This document shows, one piece after another, positions 12,231-25,613 of a stretch of DNA of 64,000 bases. Source of the stretch: Stratiolaelaps scimitus (Eukaryota; Arthropoda; Arachnida; Mesostigmata; Laelapidae); NCBI GenBank assembly GCA_019614645.1, contig JABWDB010000004.1, positions 13,082,001 to 13,146,000 of the forward strand. Direction: 5' to 3'. Within the stretch, counting starts at the first letter, position 1. Each line of letters starts with the position of its first letter. Below the pieces are notes generated by a model. That model did not search any database, was not told the origin of the DNA, and saw only the letters and a list, made by a program, of their open reading frames with translations. The position numbers and the translations under genes were made by a program.

Positions 12231-13078
12231 GAGTGGTGGGGGAGTCACATAGAACGATGAATGGACGAGGGAGGATGAGGGGAATGAACCGCTTGACAAG
12301 AGATGAGACAATGATGAGATCGACCAATCGAGCGCCGGCCGAAATCTCATCTCCGGAAGCTGCTGCTGCTGCTGCCAGCGCTGGCACACCATCTACGTAA
12401 CCTCTGGCGGACCCGTTCTATCTCGTTCTTCCAATATGTGGTTTTGGCCGATAGCAGCCGCTCTGCATCCGCTGCGCCGAGCAGATTTTTCTCTCTTCTT
12501 CGGCTGTCGTCTTCCTCTTCATTTTCTTCCTTTGCGTCCTGGCCTTCCTCTTGTGGCTTTCTCTCCTAAAGCGCGTCGCAGGAGCGCGGGTCCCAAGTGA
12601 GGCCATTTAGTGTTGTCACACCTTGGGTCTTGACACAACCACCGCATCAGCGGCAGAAGTGTAGAGAAATCGTAGAAAATGAGCTGAATGACTCAGGAAC
12701 TGCTCCGCAGGAAAGGGTAATGCAGGGATACGAATTACTGAGCTAAACAAAACAGTGCAGCAACAGCGTTGGGTAGGGTGACGGCAATCAAGGCGACGAG
12801 GAGCTTGCCATTGTCGAATCGTTATCCATATTCATCTTGATCATATTCGTTGTGGTCGTCTTCGTTGTCCAGGGGATGCGCATATTTGGATAGCGAGCGT
12901 GTGCGAGCATATGTCTATTCACTACCGATGGTGTATGGATTGAGACATGCTTCTGTAAGATGGATACGTCTAATGAGGTTTATTGGGGTTGCTGGCGAAC
13001 GAATGAATGTGGATAGAAATCTGTGAACACAACTTCGCTATAAAGAACATCGGCGCTATATTTACGGATCAATAGATG

Positions 13079-13139
13079 ACTAAACATGTACAGATACATG
13101 AGCTATTGATTGAATAGCTCATGTATCTCTGTGTTTAGT
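13079..13139. other. 61-nt hairpin, pre-miRNA-sized
   Basis: The arms AGATACATGAGCTATT (13092-13107) and AATAGCTCATGTATCT (13113-13128) pair perfectly over 16 bp around the 5-nt loop GATTG. After a 5x3 internal loop, ACTAAACA (13079-13086) pairs with TGTTTAGT (13132-13139). The overall size fits an invertebrate pre-miRNA, but pairing below 13079/13139 is poor, so the Drosha-type lower stem is missing, and the terminal loop is tight. Neither arm matches a miRNA seed I recognise. It may instead be a small palindrome or a remnant of an inverted-repeat element. Confidence 0.35.
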
Positions 13140-14831
13140 GACTCGAAATGTTTATTTGCCATATAGCACATGAAAGCAAACCCAGGTGATGATTTCGTTA
13201 GGTGTATTGGGTGATACGACTATCGAACCTGCAAAACATATCATATCGCGTATGATATGTTATGAATATCATAGGTACCATTTTAATAAGTGCAAGACTC
13301 ACATGCGAGTAACGCGACTGACATCTGTGAAGATCATAATTGCCTCAACCGGCTGCCATCGAATGATATGAAATAACACAGGAATAATCAATTTATAAGA
13401 GAGCTCAATAGAACGACGAATGTGACAATAAATTGCCGTCATCTCTCTTCAAAAACTGCCGTTGCTGGTCCATTTGCGCCAAACTTTTATTGGACACGAC
13501 ATTTCAGTGTAGCCAATTTTGTACCAGCTGTCTCACCTTTGCATTAAGATTCGATATAGAAAATATAGTAACGATGGAATCGCGACATGCTATTTGTACT
13601 ATTTGATTATTCATTTTCGTCTCCCGTGTACCTTGTGGCGGGTCTGTCGATCATGAACCTGATTACTTGTATTAATTGTAGCGTGTCAGTCTTTAAATCT
13701 CGCCTCCCTTGCTGACTTACCGCTTCAAGCACCCAGCGGATCTAATCTCTCTTCCTCTTTCTCTTTCTCTCTCGCTCTGTTCTATAGATTATTAAATATT
13801 GTTTCGGCGGGGTTCAAATAATTCTCTCATATCATTGTCGCTTTCGAGATGAAACGAAATGATATAAATTGGGCAGAATTTTACGGTGGAAGCCATTGTT
13901 TGAGAGCACATGTTCTCACATCCACATGACGGCCGCCGACACAGAAACAGGACTGCGCCGATGTAGCCGTTCAAAAGATTACGAGATCATTCAAAGCACA
14001 CAAACTTCTGACTTCGGCAGCGTTCGTTGCAACGTGAACGGGCTCACGGAGTGAGGGCGCCACCCAAGTGCGTGGAGTCAAAGGCGAAGGCTATCATTAC
14101 CCGTTGTTACACACTCGGATGAATAGATAGCTAGCGATATCGAGAGAGGGAGACACCGAAGGATATCAGGCGCACAAAAAACGACGCGATATCATCAGCG
14201 AAACTGGCTCCACTCGACAAGGCGCGCATCGCATCCACCGACACTTCTGACTACCGCGGGTGAGGCGAAGGAGACGGCGGTCACATCGAGTAGCGAAGAA
14301 AGCGAACTAACTCATGGGCCAGCCGCCTCAAGACGGATCAACGGAAACCCCGACTACTACGAGCTGCTAAGCTGCTCAAGCAGCCGTCGAACAACGACGC
14401 TCTTTAAGTAGGCGCGCTCTTGGTTGCCACATCAACTCTGGGTGTTCCGCTGCTTTAGATTCGGCCCGACTCAGTCGGCTCGTTGCGTTCGATAACGTCG
14501 TTGACATCACTGGATATAAACCTTGTTAGGATTTTGTCAACATAGTCATTAGCACCGTCGGCGTTGGTCTGATATGAAAGAAAATTATATCGTGCCGATA
14601 GAGAGCTAAGGCAACAACAACAACAATAACAAGCGTCGAAGTACTTACAGAAATAACCCTGGATGTATTATACTTCTCGACTTCGGGAACATTACTATAC
14701 ACATATAGAGTCGCAAATAATCATTTATAATCTATAAATAAGTTCTTCAATCGGGTAATACGAATGTGCAACTCGGACGACATATCACAAATTCTAATCT
14801 CGGCGCGCTTGCTAATTACCTGAAATTGCAG

Positions 14832-14933
14832 ATATTCGCCAGCCAGCAGCAGCAACAGCAACAACAACAGCGAGCATTTAAAGCTCCGGGAGGCCATACT
14901 TCGCCCAACCCAGACACGGACACCCCCAAGCAG
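14832..14933 (+). CDS. Candidate polyglutamine cassette exon within the dead ringer intron
   Basis: The segment is bounded by a TGAAATTGCAG acceptor, with a CTAAT branch-like motif just upstream (about 14813), and by an AAGCAG|GTTTGT donor. It is 102 nt, 34 open codons, phase 0 at both ends. It could therefore be inserted between the two confirmed exons without shifting the frame. It encodes IFASQ, a run of nine Gln (mixed CAG/CAA), then RAFKAPGGHTSPNPDTDTPKQ. Its last residues, KQ, repeat the KQ that ends the upstream exon, so KQLYELSDD is restored at the join. Gln/His-rich tracts are common in insect dead ringer proteins. The donor is not a strong consensus and the polypyrimidine tract is poor. 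It could equally be a chance frame through a CAG/CAA repeat. No homologue is recognised for the non-repeat part. Confidence 0.35.
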
Positions 14934-16701
14934 GTTTGTATCGAACGAATATTATAGAATGCAAAATGATTCTTTAAATCATTGGACCACGAAACAATCA
15001 CTAAAAGCGACATTGACAAAAATAGTCGTAATTTATGGAACAAGTTGGAAAATGATAGCGTAAATTGCTAATTATAACCCTCAGTAATATTTTAATACCT
15101 ATGAATAGATGAGAACGTCGTCTCGGTTGCTGACCACCGCGTTTCGATTCGCGACAATGCGATCATCCTGCCGAGATCGATGTACGACAATACACAGTAA
15201 CAACAATTACTCGGACTAGCTAAAACTGTCCTCTCTGGCATTGAGACGCGCATTTCGTTTGTGTGTGTCTCTGTTGTTAATGAGATCTACCAATGAGGTC
15301 AATACCCAAATCACGAATGTCGTGGGTCAAAGAGACAATCGAAAAAGCTTGGGAGATCGATGAAATCGGCAGCAAGCCAACGACAACAATGCAACATCGA
15401 AAGATGGAAATTTTCAAATGTCTAAGGTTTAACACGCTGTCAATGTAATTGGATTTGCCCGCTACGCGAGACGACCAGGACGCGTTGACGCTGCCGTACG
15501 GTTCGACTATGCTGTTTCGGTTGACTCGTCATGGTGTCGCGTTTGGCAATTTGTTAATAATAATAATAATAGTGATTAGAATACGTACACGTAATATTCA
15601 GATCATGTATGATCAGCCTGTATTGTGTTATCCATTTGATGAATCTGTCATTTGAATACTGTTCTCCCTAGTGGGTACTTCTGGAGGTAATGTATCCATG
15701 GCCTATTCATCCACACACTACCGGGGGGGGGGGTGAGAAGTCAAGGCAGACTGTCCACGTCTTAAGATATTGATACGCAAATTTGTGGCCTTGGTGTACA
15801 GCCGCTTAATGTCACGTCGTTGAATACCACAAGTTTCTATAAATTCATATATGAATGAATGCATACGTATAAAGCACCGAACGTGCGCGTCCGTTTGAGA
15901 TTCGTCCGCCAGCTAAAGATAAATTGTCGTAAATGTGCGCTGTAGCAAATCGCCCAAAACATCTCATTTCTCGTTGCCTTCTCCTGACACCGTCAAGGCG
16001 GTCCCAGTCACTCAGTCATTTATTGAGCTCACACCGCCGTTGGCTCTGCGCCGCGTTCATATCTGCTCTCCCCTTCAAAGACAATGCGTCCTTCTTTGAC
16101 TCTTTAATATAGGAATTATATATTTCATATTTCCTGCACCTCCGACATCCCTGGCTCGTCTCCTCTCTCTCTCTCTGTAGAACGCACTCCTTAAATGTGG
16201 CGGGTGTGCGATTTTTACAACGACATTGATCCTCCCATAGTAAGTGGCACTTTGAACCGCCAGTTTTATGACAGGACAAGACATTGCGGATGAGGCATCG
16301 CCGCCGCCGCCATTGGCGTCCGCGTCGTCGCGGTCGTCTCCAGCAGCGGCTTTCGCATCCTCCGTTTTGCCTGCGGAGCTACTGCTTCGGCTACTGATGG
16401 TGATGACGATCCTGGCGACCTTTTGCTGCTACTGCTGCTGTTACGGAATGATACCATTGTAACCTGCTGTAACGACGAGGGGCGGGGGACAGCAGCTAAC
16501 GTCGAGCCGGCTTCGTAGGGAATACCCTCTCTATACAGTGTCTCTGTACAATCCACCCACACCATAATCTACGCTGCGGTCCTGTGTCCTACCAACACAA
16601 TTTCCCTTGCTCGTATAGCCATCACCTCTCGCCAGCTACCGCTACGACGTCTACAGCATAGAACGACTGGGACAGCGAAGGAGACACGAAGTGAGAAAGG
16701 C

Positions 16702-16719
16702 AGAGAGAGAGAGAGAGAG
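16702..16719. repeat. (GA)n microsatellite
   Basis: About nine GA units. Confidence 0.9.
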
Positions 16720-17163
16720 CCGGCGATACATTGACGATATTATAGACTTGATGTGAGCCAACCAAATACCATAACCGCCGCACACGCGCTCGGGGGTCTA
16801 TATTTTTTCGTTATATTTACCGAGTTCTATTGTTTCACAAGGAAATTCGTACGCCAACGCGATGTAATACAGAAATTTAATGCCAATTATCGACACGGTT
16901 CAGCAACGAATCAAAGGGGGAAGGAATCACCGTGTGTATTGAACACTTCGACGTACGGAGTTGTTTTTAAACGAGGGTCGAGCGGGGATCTCTGCTGGGG
17001 AGCTGTGAGAAGTGACTGTGCTAGATTTTCATGTAGCATCTAATGCTCCTTGGTCTGCCTTCCATCATAGCATGTGTCGGGAAGTGCCAGATTGCTTTTT
17101 GATTAAATACTAATTAATTGATCAGATCACACAGTAGCATTCGTACTATTACTAGCAGTACTA

Positions 17164-17164
<1 letters not shown>

Positions 17165-17194
<30 letters not shown>
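17165..17194. repeat. (TA)n array
   Basis: About 15 uninterrupted TA units after ACTAG. Confidence 0.95.
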
Positions 17195-17195
<1 letters not shown>

Positions 17196-20100
17196 GGCTC
17201 AATCTTTCACAAGACAACGATGAACTGCCATCTCGTGTAGGCCGCTGTGTTTCATTGTTGTCGTCATACAGCCCCTCGTAATATTCAGATGTTATCTCGC
17301 ATTTCGTGATTATTTGTATTCATTTATTCGTTACTCACGTGCAATACCGATCATTTATCTATGCAGTTGCTAACAGCAATTATTAGACCCACCACATTGT
17401 TACGCATAACCAACCTCGTTAATACGTCATAACTTCTTCCTGGCGGCATTATTTATCTCTGATGATAAATGAATTAGCCCGATGGCGAGTGCCGGCTCAA
17501 TACGATGTGAATACGACGATTCTCTCTCTCTCTCCCTCCCTCTCGATACGGACGTACCCATGTTTGACAAATGCTCATAATGTGTTCTATTTGTTCACAG
17601 TGAGCAGTATGCGATGCTGCTACTGCTGCTGCTGCGGCAATATGATTATTCGTTGATGCATGCGATGTTCTCGCTTGTCCGACTTGACTCCGTTAGTCCG
17701 ATTCAGATCGTGCTACAATACATGCCGTTGTGAGAGATACATCCATGTGCTACTTTGACGACGTGAAAATATGAGCGGCGTCCCCGTCCAGGCGAGCCGA
17801 CAACAACGGGACCGTCGAAGCCAATGAAAAAAGTGTCAACAGAGGACTCGCAACGGAGACGAGGTCGTTACCTGATGCTTAGTCGCATGCGTTTCATACC
17901 TCACTAGCGCAGAGGGCTGTTGCACAGCAATGGGCAAACAGGTCGGGCGAGAATTACGGGCGAAAAGATGTTAGATTTGTCTATTAATATTCGAGTCATT
18001 CGATTTCGAATCATTCGGCGTTTACTGTCGTTTGTACGCTTGAGCACATGACAACGAATGCATCATACGCATTATTCAGGTACGGCAATCTATGTAAAGG
18101 TCTGTATATCTGTATTATATCAATCTCTGGTATTATTTCTGTTCGAGAGGGCTCGAGATGAAGATGACCTAAACAACATCGTCACAAGCATCGTATCTCG
18201 GCGCCGGCTCCTTCGTTGGGCCCTTCGCCATATCCGTGTCGTGGGTTATGTTACCCATGTTATAGCTTCTAGCACGTTATATTATCCCGCTAATATATCG
18301 CATGTTTGCTTGTGTTCAGTGGCAATTCAGCGGCAATTCGAAGGCTGCTGCGGCTGCGGTCATTCCGCGATGACTATCTTTTTGGCCTTTGGGGTCCGCT
18401 ACTGCTGCTGCTGCTGCTGCCGCTGGCTCGAAAGTAATCGAGATTAATGGTATCTCTTATCAGGCTACACCAGCTAAAGCTGCACGAAACTGCCCATATC
18501 CAGCATGGCAGCAGGATGGGTATAGGCGTAATAGCGGCGCGAGGGCGACCCGCCACCGTGAGCCATGTCGAGCACAGGGTCTCTCTCTCTCTGCCTGCAA
18601 TTCATCTGTCCGCTATTTTTTCGATGGGAGACCAACTCGACATCTACGACATGACTACGCTACCTGCCATCAGTGATACCACTGCTACGAGCAGCAGCAG
18701 CAGCAGCAGCCGCACCAGTTGGATAATGACAAAACGGACGACATGGAGAGATCATAGGAATATCGCTCCGTAGGTGTCACCATTTTTATTATATTGTTAT
18801 TATGCTCAGGGTGGCGGACAGCGTTGGCCCCTCCACTGGGCAGCACGCATTCATAGACGGCGCTACCTTTGCTCTTACTAGCTCTCCTTGTCTCTTCCTC
18901 CGTCGGTGGCGCCGCGCGAACCCCCGGATCACACATACACACAGGTATCACTCACACTCACATCGTAGAGGATGACATGTGAACGTAGCAGTAGAGTGGC
19001 ATAGACGAGTACTGGTGACGCTGAACAAGTGTTGTATCAAGAACGAGATGCTGAGATCGATAGTGACCGAAGATGGCACACGATGGGATACATATTCATT
19101 GACCACAAGTAACCGCCAACCACCCGCGCTCCGAGGAAAAACCATCGGCACGGACGCTGCACGGTTGGCTGACGCTTGCAATGGGTGCAATGGATATCCA
19201 GCCATCTCAACGGTGACTGCTCCTTGGGCGCAGCGGAAGGCGGCCAACTCTGTGCAGCCAACAACAAATATAATACAATAGAATAGAACAGCGAGCCAGA
19301 CCGAAAGTCGCGGGTACACGCCCGCCCCCTAAAGGGAACACTCGCGCAGCTAGTGCGACCTATTCGGAAGCTTGGCTTGTTCTAGCGCCCCTGTTTGGCA
19401 AGATGATTCTCTAACAAAAAGTCGGCTCTGCCGAACTATACCTACCTCGTAGTGGTTGTCCGTTCGTTAGTGTCTACGTCAGAGTGTGTTCACACACACG
19501 CAAAATATGTCGACAACATCACAGCTGCTCTCTCTCGTTCGCTCGCAGCCTCGTTCTCTTGCCGGTGGGTGTATGTATGTGTGTATCAGCGGTTATGCTA
19601 GACACAACGTTGTTGATGGTGATCTAGGTGCTGCTCGTATATTTGCCGTAGATGTGAGTGCCCATATGGCAGCACTGTAGGTCCGGATGATTATACGACG
19701 ATTATGACTGCGGCGGCAGCGGCTCACGCCGGCGTTTGCGACGCGTCGAGCGACACCGACAACGGCGCCAAAGTCGCCAACGATGACACGCGAGCGTCAA
19801 CGTGGAAGTGTACAGCGACGACGACGACAGGGACAAGAATGATTAGGTATTATAATTATTATTATATTGCGGAACATCGCGCCTCACGACGGCACGAAAC
19901 GAAGCCGTCTGTTGGCAACGAGCGGCGACAGCAGCAGCAGCAACTACAGCATTAGCAGCAGGCGTACTCGTCGTCATTTTGTTTTATGGCCTTTGTCGCC
20001 TGTCGCCGCCGCCTTCAACTTGTTGCCATCGTATAGGCATACCATACAATCAGGATGGGAACTGGAGCTCTCCGCCCGATTGACAGAAGGAACTCTAGGC

Positions 20101-20625
20101 TTGATTGTTCATTCGGGCGACCAGATAGATAGAAGATGTAATAATAGAAGATGGGAGGGCTGCTTTGGAGAGCCAGCACCATGAACCACTCTCGTTGTAG
20201 TTTTGCTTGAACCTCCTCAATTTTGGCTCGCAGCCCGACAGGGCGGTAGGCGCGTAAGCTAAGATTTTGAATGGGATGAATTTGACACAGACTCCCGGCG
20301 GAAGTATGACGTTTTTATAATATATTATTCCTATTTGAAGGTCAACTACTCGCGGTTGAAGTCCAATGAAGAGCCTACATTGGAGTGTTTGGAAGTGATG
20401 GTTGAAACAATTGAATGATAGTACTTCGAGCATATCGAACCTGATCGATTATTCTTTCGTTGAGGTGCATACGTGAGTACAGTTGAAGAACACGTTGTAG
20501 CCCTATCAGGAACAAATGACTATGTACACGCACCGCTCAGATTCCCCCGAGTGTCTCCTACGGTTCCCTTACGAGATATTCGACCATGACCGAGATACGT
20601 TTCCAAACACTCAGGATATATACAC

Positions 20626-20648
20626 ATATATATATATATATATATATA
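20626..20648. repeat. (TA)n array
   Basis: About 11 TA units, preceded by an interrupted ATATATACAC segment. Confidence 0.95.
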
Positions 20649-22548
20649 AACGGAAATGATATCACGATGCGTAGGCTTGAGAGAATCTTCTCTCGCGTTT
20701 GTTTCAGCAGACACTTAACATGACATTCATGTGCCCTTTACAAGGACCCGAACTAGTTGGGCTTACATCTCACCTGCGGCTATCACGTTTCGGTAAGGCC
20801 TTAATGAGATAGCTGTAATGGCAAAACACAAATGGTATATTTTTACAAAAAAAAATATTTTTTATTCGATGTGTTCGATTATTGATTATGATTGTGCGTC
20901 TTAAAATATACAATACTTAGAGAAGCGGTTGGGGACAGGGTGTCAGGCCGAGGTCGTCAGGGCATCGAGGTAGGCAATGCCGTTGCCTCTCTGCTCAGCA
21001 AGAGAAATGCACTGCGGACGGAAAGACCCTGCGCAAAAAATGTATGAAGAAAAATACAAAATAAATCGACTAGGTCTACCTGACGTTCGCGCAGGTCCTC
21101 GTGCTCCATTCGACAGATAACGGCCAACACCGAAAGAGTGGACATCCCTTCTAGCCAATGTTGCTGCATGTAAATATAATATCTATGTGGAAATGTCACT
21201 CGGCTCACACATGCGTGTGCGTGAGAGTGTCCTTACGATATCATCAGTCGTTGGGTGTTTGTCCGTCTCTCTGTTCGGCTAGATAGGAATGGGTCCTATT
21301 TTGCTCGATGGGCAGAACGGCCTGCCGGTCGCTGGCTCGCTCGCTCGCTCGGTCGGCATCATTTGCCGAAGCCCCCCCGCCGTCTCCGTCCCCCACAGCT
21401 GTGATGTGTATCATTCGACAAGACAGATCTGTCTTTACACGCCCTATTCACTCATTCGTTGTGTCAGTTAGCGAGCGTTCGGGCGTGCTCTCATTTGCTA
21501 CGCTTCAATGTCGCTTGCAGCGGTCTGCCAGCTGCTGTTGCCCCAGCAGCAGCAGCAGCATCACTACCACCACGATCACCCACCGACTGAGATGAGCAAG
21601 CAGAATGCATAGGCTACAAAAACGTTCGCCAAGGGTTCGCCAGTTGGAACTCGCGCGCTCGCGCTGGGAAAATGATACAAACGAAAGCACACACACACGC
21701 AATTCTCCTCCTATTGTATCGCATTATAGCCGACTTCCCGCAGATCGTGCTTGGGCAGAATTCCAATCGGGTGATTAGCTGACAAGTATAGAGCAAGATT
21801 AGAGGGCAGATTGCTCCGGGGTTTATTTAGCTGTGCGGAATTGGCCAAATAGTTGAGGAGGTTATCGATCCTCGAGCCGCACTAGGAACCCTTGGCGATT
21901 GTTAGAGGTTCTGGCCACATATAGCAATTAGTGAAATACGTGCATAAACTCCAGATTTGATTGGTTTCTATATCTACGTTTTCTGGACGTGACGGGATTC
22001 TTTGTGAGCGACACATTTTGTTGAGTTCGTTGCTTTGACCACTGCTATGTCCGACGATGGCAGCCCCATCATCTGATTGTGACGGGAACTGCTTCCCCGG
22101 CAAGATGACTATACGCCTATGGTCTATAAGCGTATATAGACACCTCTTCCACAGAGGCTAAGGTATACCAAGTTATTCTACTCGCCAGCCCTGCCACAGT
22201 AGCCGATCTACCTTAGTGGACCTTTCTCCTTCCTCACCAGCTTATTCGGAGTGACTTTTAGTCTCCCATAGCGTGCTACAGCGAATAGACATTGAAAAGA
22301 ACGCGTCCTCTCCCACATCTTCCAGGACACTATCAACAGCATTGGGTAGAGGCGGTGCCCCGTCCCGTCGAATAAGAGGCGGCGGCCGCGGCAACGGCGG
22401 CAACGGCACCCGATACTGGTGGCGATGGCCCAATGATTTGATGCGCGCCTCTCCTCTGGCCGCACTCACGCATCTCGAGTCACAAGCGCACGCAGGTACT
22501 ATCAATATTGCGTTCACACATAAACCCACACATTCGGGCGAAGACATA

Positions 22549-22552
<4 letters not shown>

Positions 22553-22592
<40 letters not shown>
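22553..22592. repeat. (AG)n microsatellite
   Basis: Twenty uninterrupted AG units, the longest pure purine dinucleotide array in the window. Confidence 0.97.
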
Positions 22593-22595
<3 letters not shown>

Positions 22596-23310
22596 TGGAG
22601 GGGCATCCACCACTGTGTGGTAGCCGTAGCGGGCAAACCCGCTGCCACCGAAGTGCTGCCAAAATAAACAGCGATGTGATGCGCAATAGAGGCGGAGTAT
22701 TGCTGGCGACACTATCTATTATAACCACCTATGCGAACACGCATAAGTACGCACACCCTGAGGACACCCAGACGTCACCTAGAAAGCCTTCATGTCCCTT
22801 TTATCAAGCCAGCGAAGCCGCATTGCCAACGCCGGGGCGGCCGTAGCCACCAGCGAAGTCTCGAAGCGTAGCCGGCCATCGGGCAGCGGCACTATCCCTG
22901 TCGGCAACCGACTCTACATCGAAATGTACTAGCAGATGTCCTGGTAGTGTCCTGTCGTTGCATCGAGAACAACTCTCGGACGGTCCACAGTCTGCCGTCC
23001 TCTCTATTTACTTCTTCCGCCCGCTTACCTATACTGTAGCATCGCGTTTGGCTTCCTGCGAACGCCACGAGCTGATCGACACGAACAAATCGTCCAACAC
23101 AGACGGGATATGTATTATAAACATCGGAGCGCTAGATAATGACTAGCTAGCTAGCTAGCCAGCAAAGGCCGTAAGCAAACTCACACCTCGGGGGACCCCG
23201 GAGAAGGTTGTCCTTCCCCTAAACTATTCTACTCTTCTACGTTGTTCTATATAGGAAAAAAAACACCACCGAGAGGAGAGCACAATGTGTGTACATTGCG
23301 TGTACGCGTC

Positions 23311-23313
<3 letters not shown>

Positions 23314-23356
<43 letters not shown>
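23314..23356. repeat. (TA)n array, longest uninterrupted
   Basis: About 21 uninterrupted TA units. Confidence 0.97.
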
Positions 23357-23358
<2 letters not shown>

Positions 23359-24634
23359 TAGCACTAACACCATAGCGTTTGAGCCTTAAGGACTATTCTA
23401 TACGAATGCTGAACGTGGTAACGCTCGCTCTAGATGACCTTCAGTAGAAATATTAGCAGGTAAAGTCTCTCTTGGTAAGGGGACCTTCAGAGCTACATGA
23501 TAATTACAAGCAATGGGTCTCAACTCTCTTCTAGATTTATGCCGTTTACTTTCCATTCCGATATGGGGCAAGGAAGCTATCAAGTTCCGTTTGCGCCTGG
23601 CAGACCTCCAGCTCTAATCTAATAATAATAATAATAACAGTTAGTAGTATATTATAATTATTTATCAAGTGTTCAAATAGGCTACGTGATAGCATTGTAG
23701 GTGCGCCCCCACTGAAGGGTGCCGTATCATGTTTCCGGTACACTATGACTATCAGCGAGGCATTAACTCTCTGTACCTATTCAGTGCAAGGGTACGTTAA
23801 TGACCGTCACCAGTACTAATGCTGGTCACCACTGGTTAAACCAGGTAGGTGTAGCGTGCCAGTTAAATGACTGAGTGGTTTTACAGACGAGCACGGGTTG
23901 GCATCTCATCGTTCAAAGTTTGTTCAAACGGCTACAACGACTATACACGTACAGTCTCATACACACGGTCCCTGTTAGCATTCGCGGGACAGAGGAGCAA
24001 ATGGTCATGTTCTTTTCCCGAACGCAAGCAATCAATGAAAGCCGTGAGCGGTGACTGCTGAAGCTGACTGGCCTCAGTGTCCGCGTGTGTGCGGTTGGGT
24101 GCGCGAATTCGTATACAGCAACAGGTGCGCGGTACGACTGCTACGTTTAGTAACGCTTGTCAAATTACCTCAGCCTACAACAGTAAGTGGCGGGCCAAAA
24201 AACAACTGTCAATGTGGTGAAGTACCGACGCTGCCACAATGGCCTGTAACGTATAGCGGTATCTATAGGAGGCCTGTCAAGAAAGAGTTTACAGTGGTCT
24301 CTCCCTCTCTCTCTCACGCAGAGACAGACAGTTAGACACACTCTGTCGACGTCATTTTGAAATGTTCTTGGGACTTTTTCAAACTTGAGAACGCACCGTT
24401 ATAGAGCTTTCGTTGCAGAGCAGCAAGTTATCATGGTCGTTTGCACGTAAATGCACATAGGAGTATCTGTGATTTTTGCTATAATTACTGGTAACCTACA
24501 GAGTGATCTCGAACATCAGGTCAGGGAACTGTGCAAGCCAATCAATTGGCTAATCAATCGGTCCGCTGTTAACAGCGAGAAACCAATTCGGGGTCACCTG
24601 TGCGATTGTCGAATCACGATTGACGCCAATTCGC

Positions 24635-24637
<3 letters not shown>

Positions 24638-24674
<37 letters not shown>
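24638..24674. repeat. (TA)n array
   Basis: About 37 nt of TA repeat with one TTTA interruption. Confidence 0.95.
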
Positions 24675-25162
24675 CATTTTATATTTAGCTGATCAGAGCT
24701 TCGTTTACTGCTGCCTAATGTCCGGACTCGTTGTGGTCATCTGAATAAATCATTGGTTCGCAATTGGAGTACGGATAGAGAAACGTGTCCTTCGAATTGA
24801 ATTCGGCGATTTCAGCATGATGTTTTCACGAACACCCCTCGAGATCTGTGATAGATCGAACATCGAACGCCACATTTCCAATGCGACAACCGTGTACGAT
24901 TGTCATAACGAGGCCCGCCAGACATACACACCTTCACATAGTAAAATCATCGATATCAAGATCTCCTTTATCTTCGGTAGGTGCGCAAAAGCCTGTGCAC
25001 ATTATTATGCTGTTCTAACAATGATGTGCTTATTATTGAACATTTTGAACTTTTCATCACTACTAGCAGCGAGATGGGTCAGGGCGAGGGGGCGGGTTGA
25101 GAACTTCTATGTCGAACACTTGATGATGGCTGTTGCTGTTGTGTCTTTGTGTTTGTTTTCAG

Positions 25163-25198
25163 AAGTCGAGCACAGAGTTCTGCCGAGACTTTAAACTG
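25163..25198 (+). CDS. Candidate 36-nt in-frame microexon in the dead ringer intron
   Basis: A strong acceptor (GTCTTTGTGTTTGTTTTCAG) and a strong donor (CTG|GTAAGTGAG) enclose 36 nt. Read in phase 0 this gives 12 open codons, KSSTEFCRDFKL. The segment is symmetric and compatible with insertion between the confirmed exons. Evidence against it: comparable acceptor/donor pairs elsewhere in the same intron (45268-45301, 34 nt; 30820-30928, 109 nt) are out of frame, so such pairs occur by chance. No conservation can be judged here. Confidence 0.22.
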
Positions 25199-25590
25199 GT
25201 AAGTGAGTCAGTCAACCACGAGTCATATTGACATCTGCATTGACTTCGCTGGGTCAGTAGTTCGGGTAGAGGTGGGACATATGCTCGACATATATGGTGC
25301 CTTGTATTTATACATGGTTGACCTCTCGCGAGTTACCATTGTCGCATGACGCTAAAGCTCAATTCGTGTGTTGCTTAAGTAAACAGTTGTCGTAAGTTCA
25401 TGGCAGTGCCGAATATCTGATACATCGCTTCGGTTCGAACCCACGCACGTCCTCAGGCCGATTCCGAATCGGCTGAATCAGGTTAGCTCGGTAACTTGTT
25501 TTTTTCTCCCGTCGGCGTCGAACCGATCGAACGAGTCTGCTCGTTAGACTCTTGTATGATATGGTACTATCGCAACAATCCACTGTTGAC

Positions 25591-25613
25591 GCCGCCGCCG
25601 CCGCCGCCGCCGC
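25591..25613. repeat. (GCC)n microsatellite
   Basis: Seven or more GCC units in otherwise average-GC intron sequence. Confidence 0.93.

Larger units (their letters stand above)
14934..25162. other. Intron segment without recognised genes (between the two candidate exons)
   Basis: Ordinary-looking intron sequence. It holds TA arrays at 17.2, 20.6, 23.3 and 24.6 kb, CTG clusters at about 17.61-17.64 and 18.40-18.42 kb, a (CAG)n at about 18.69-18.71 kb, a homopolymeric G10 at about 15.722-15.732 kb and a CTAG-repeat palindrome at about 23.143-23.160 kb. No coding homology was seen. Confidence 0.6.

Noticed and set aside
25431..25445. GGTTCGAACCC, a tRNA B-box-like motif
   Set aside because: T-stem does not pair and no A-box lies upstream on either strand.
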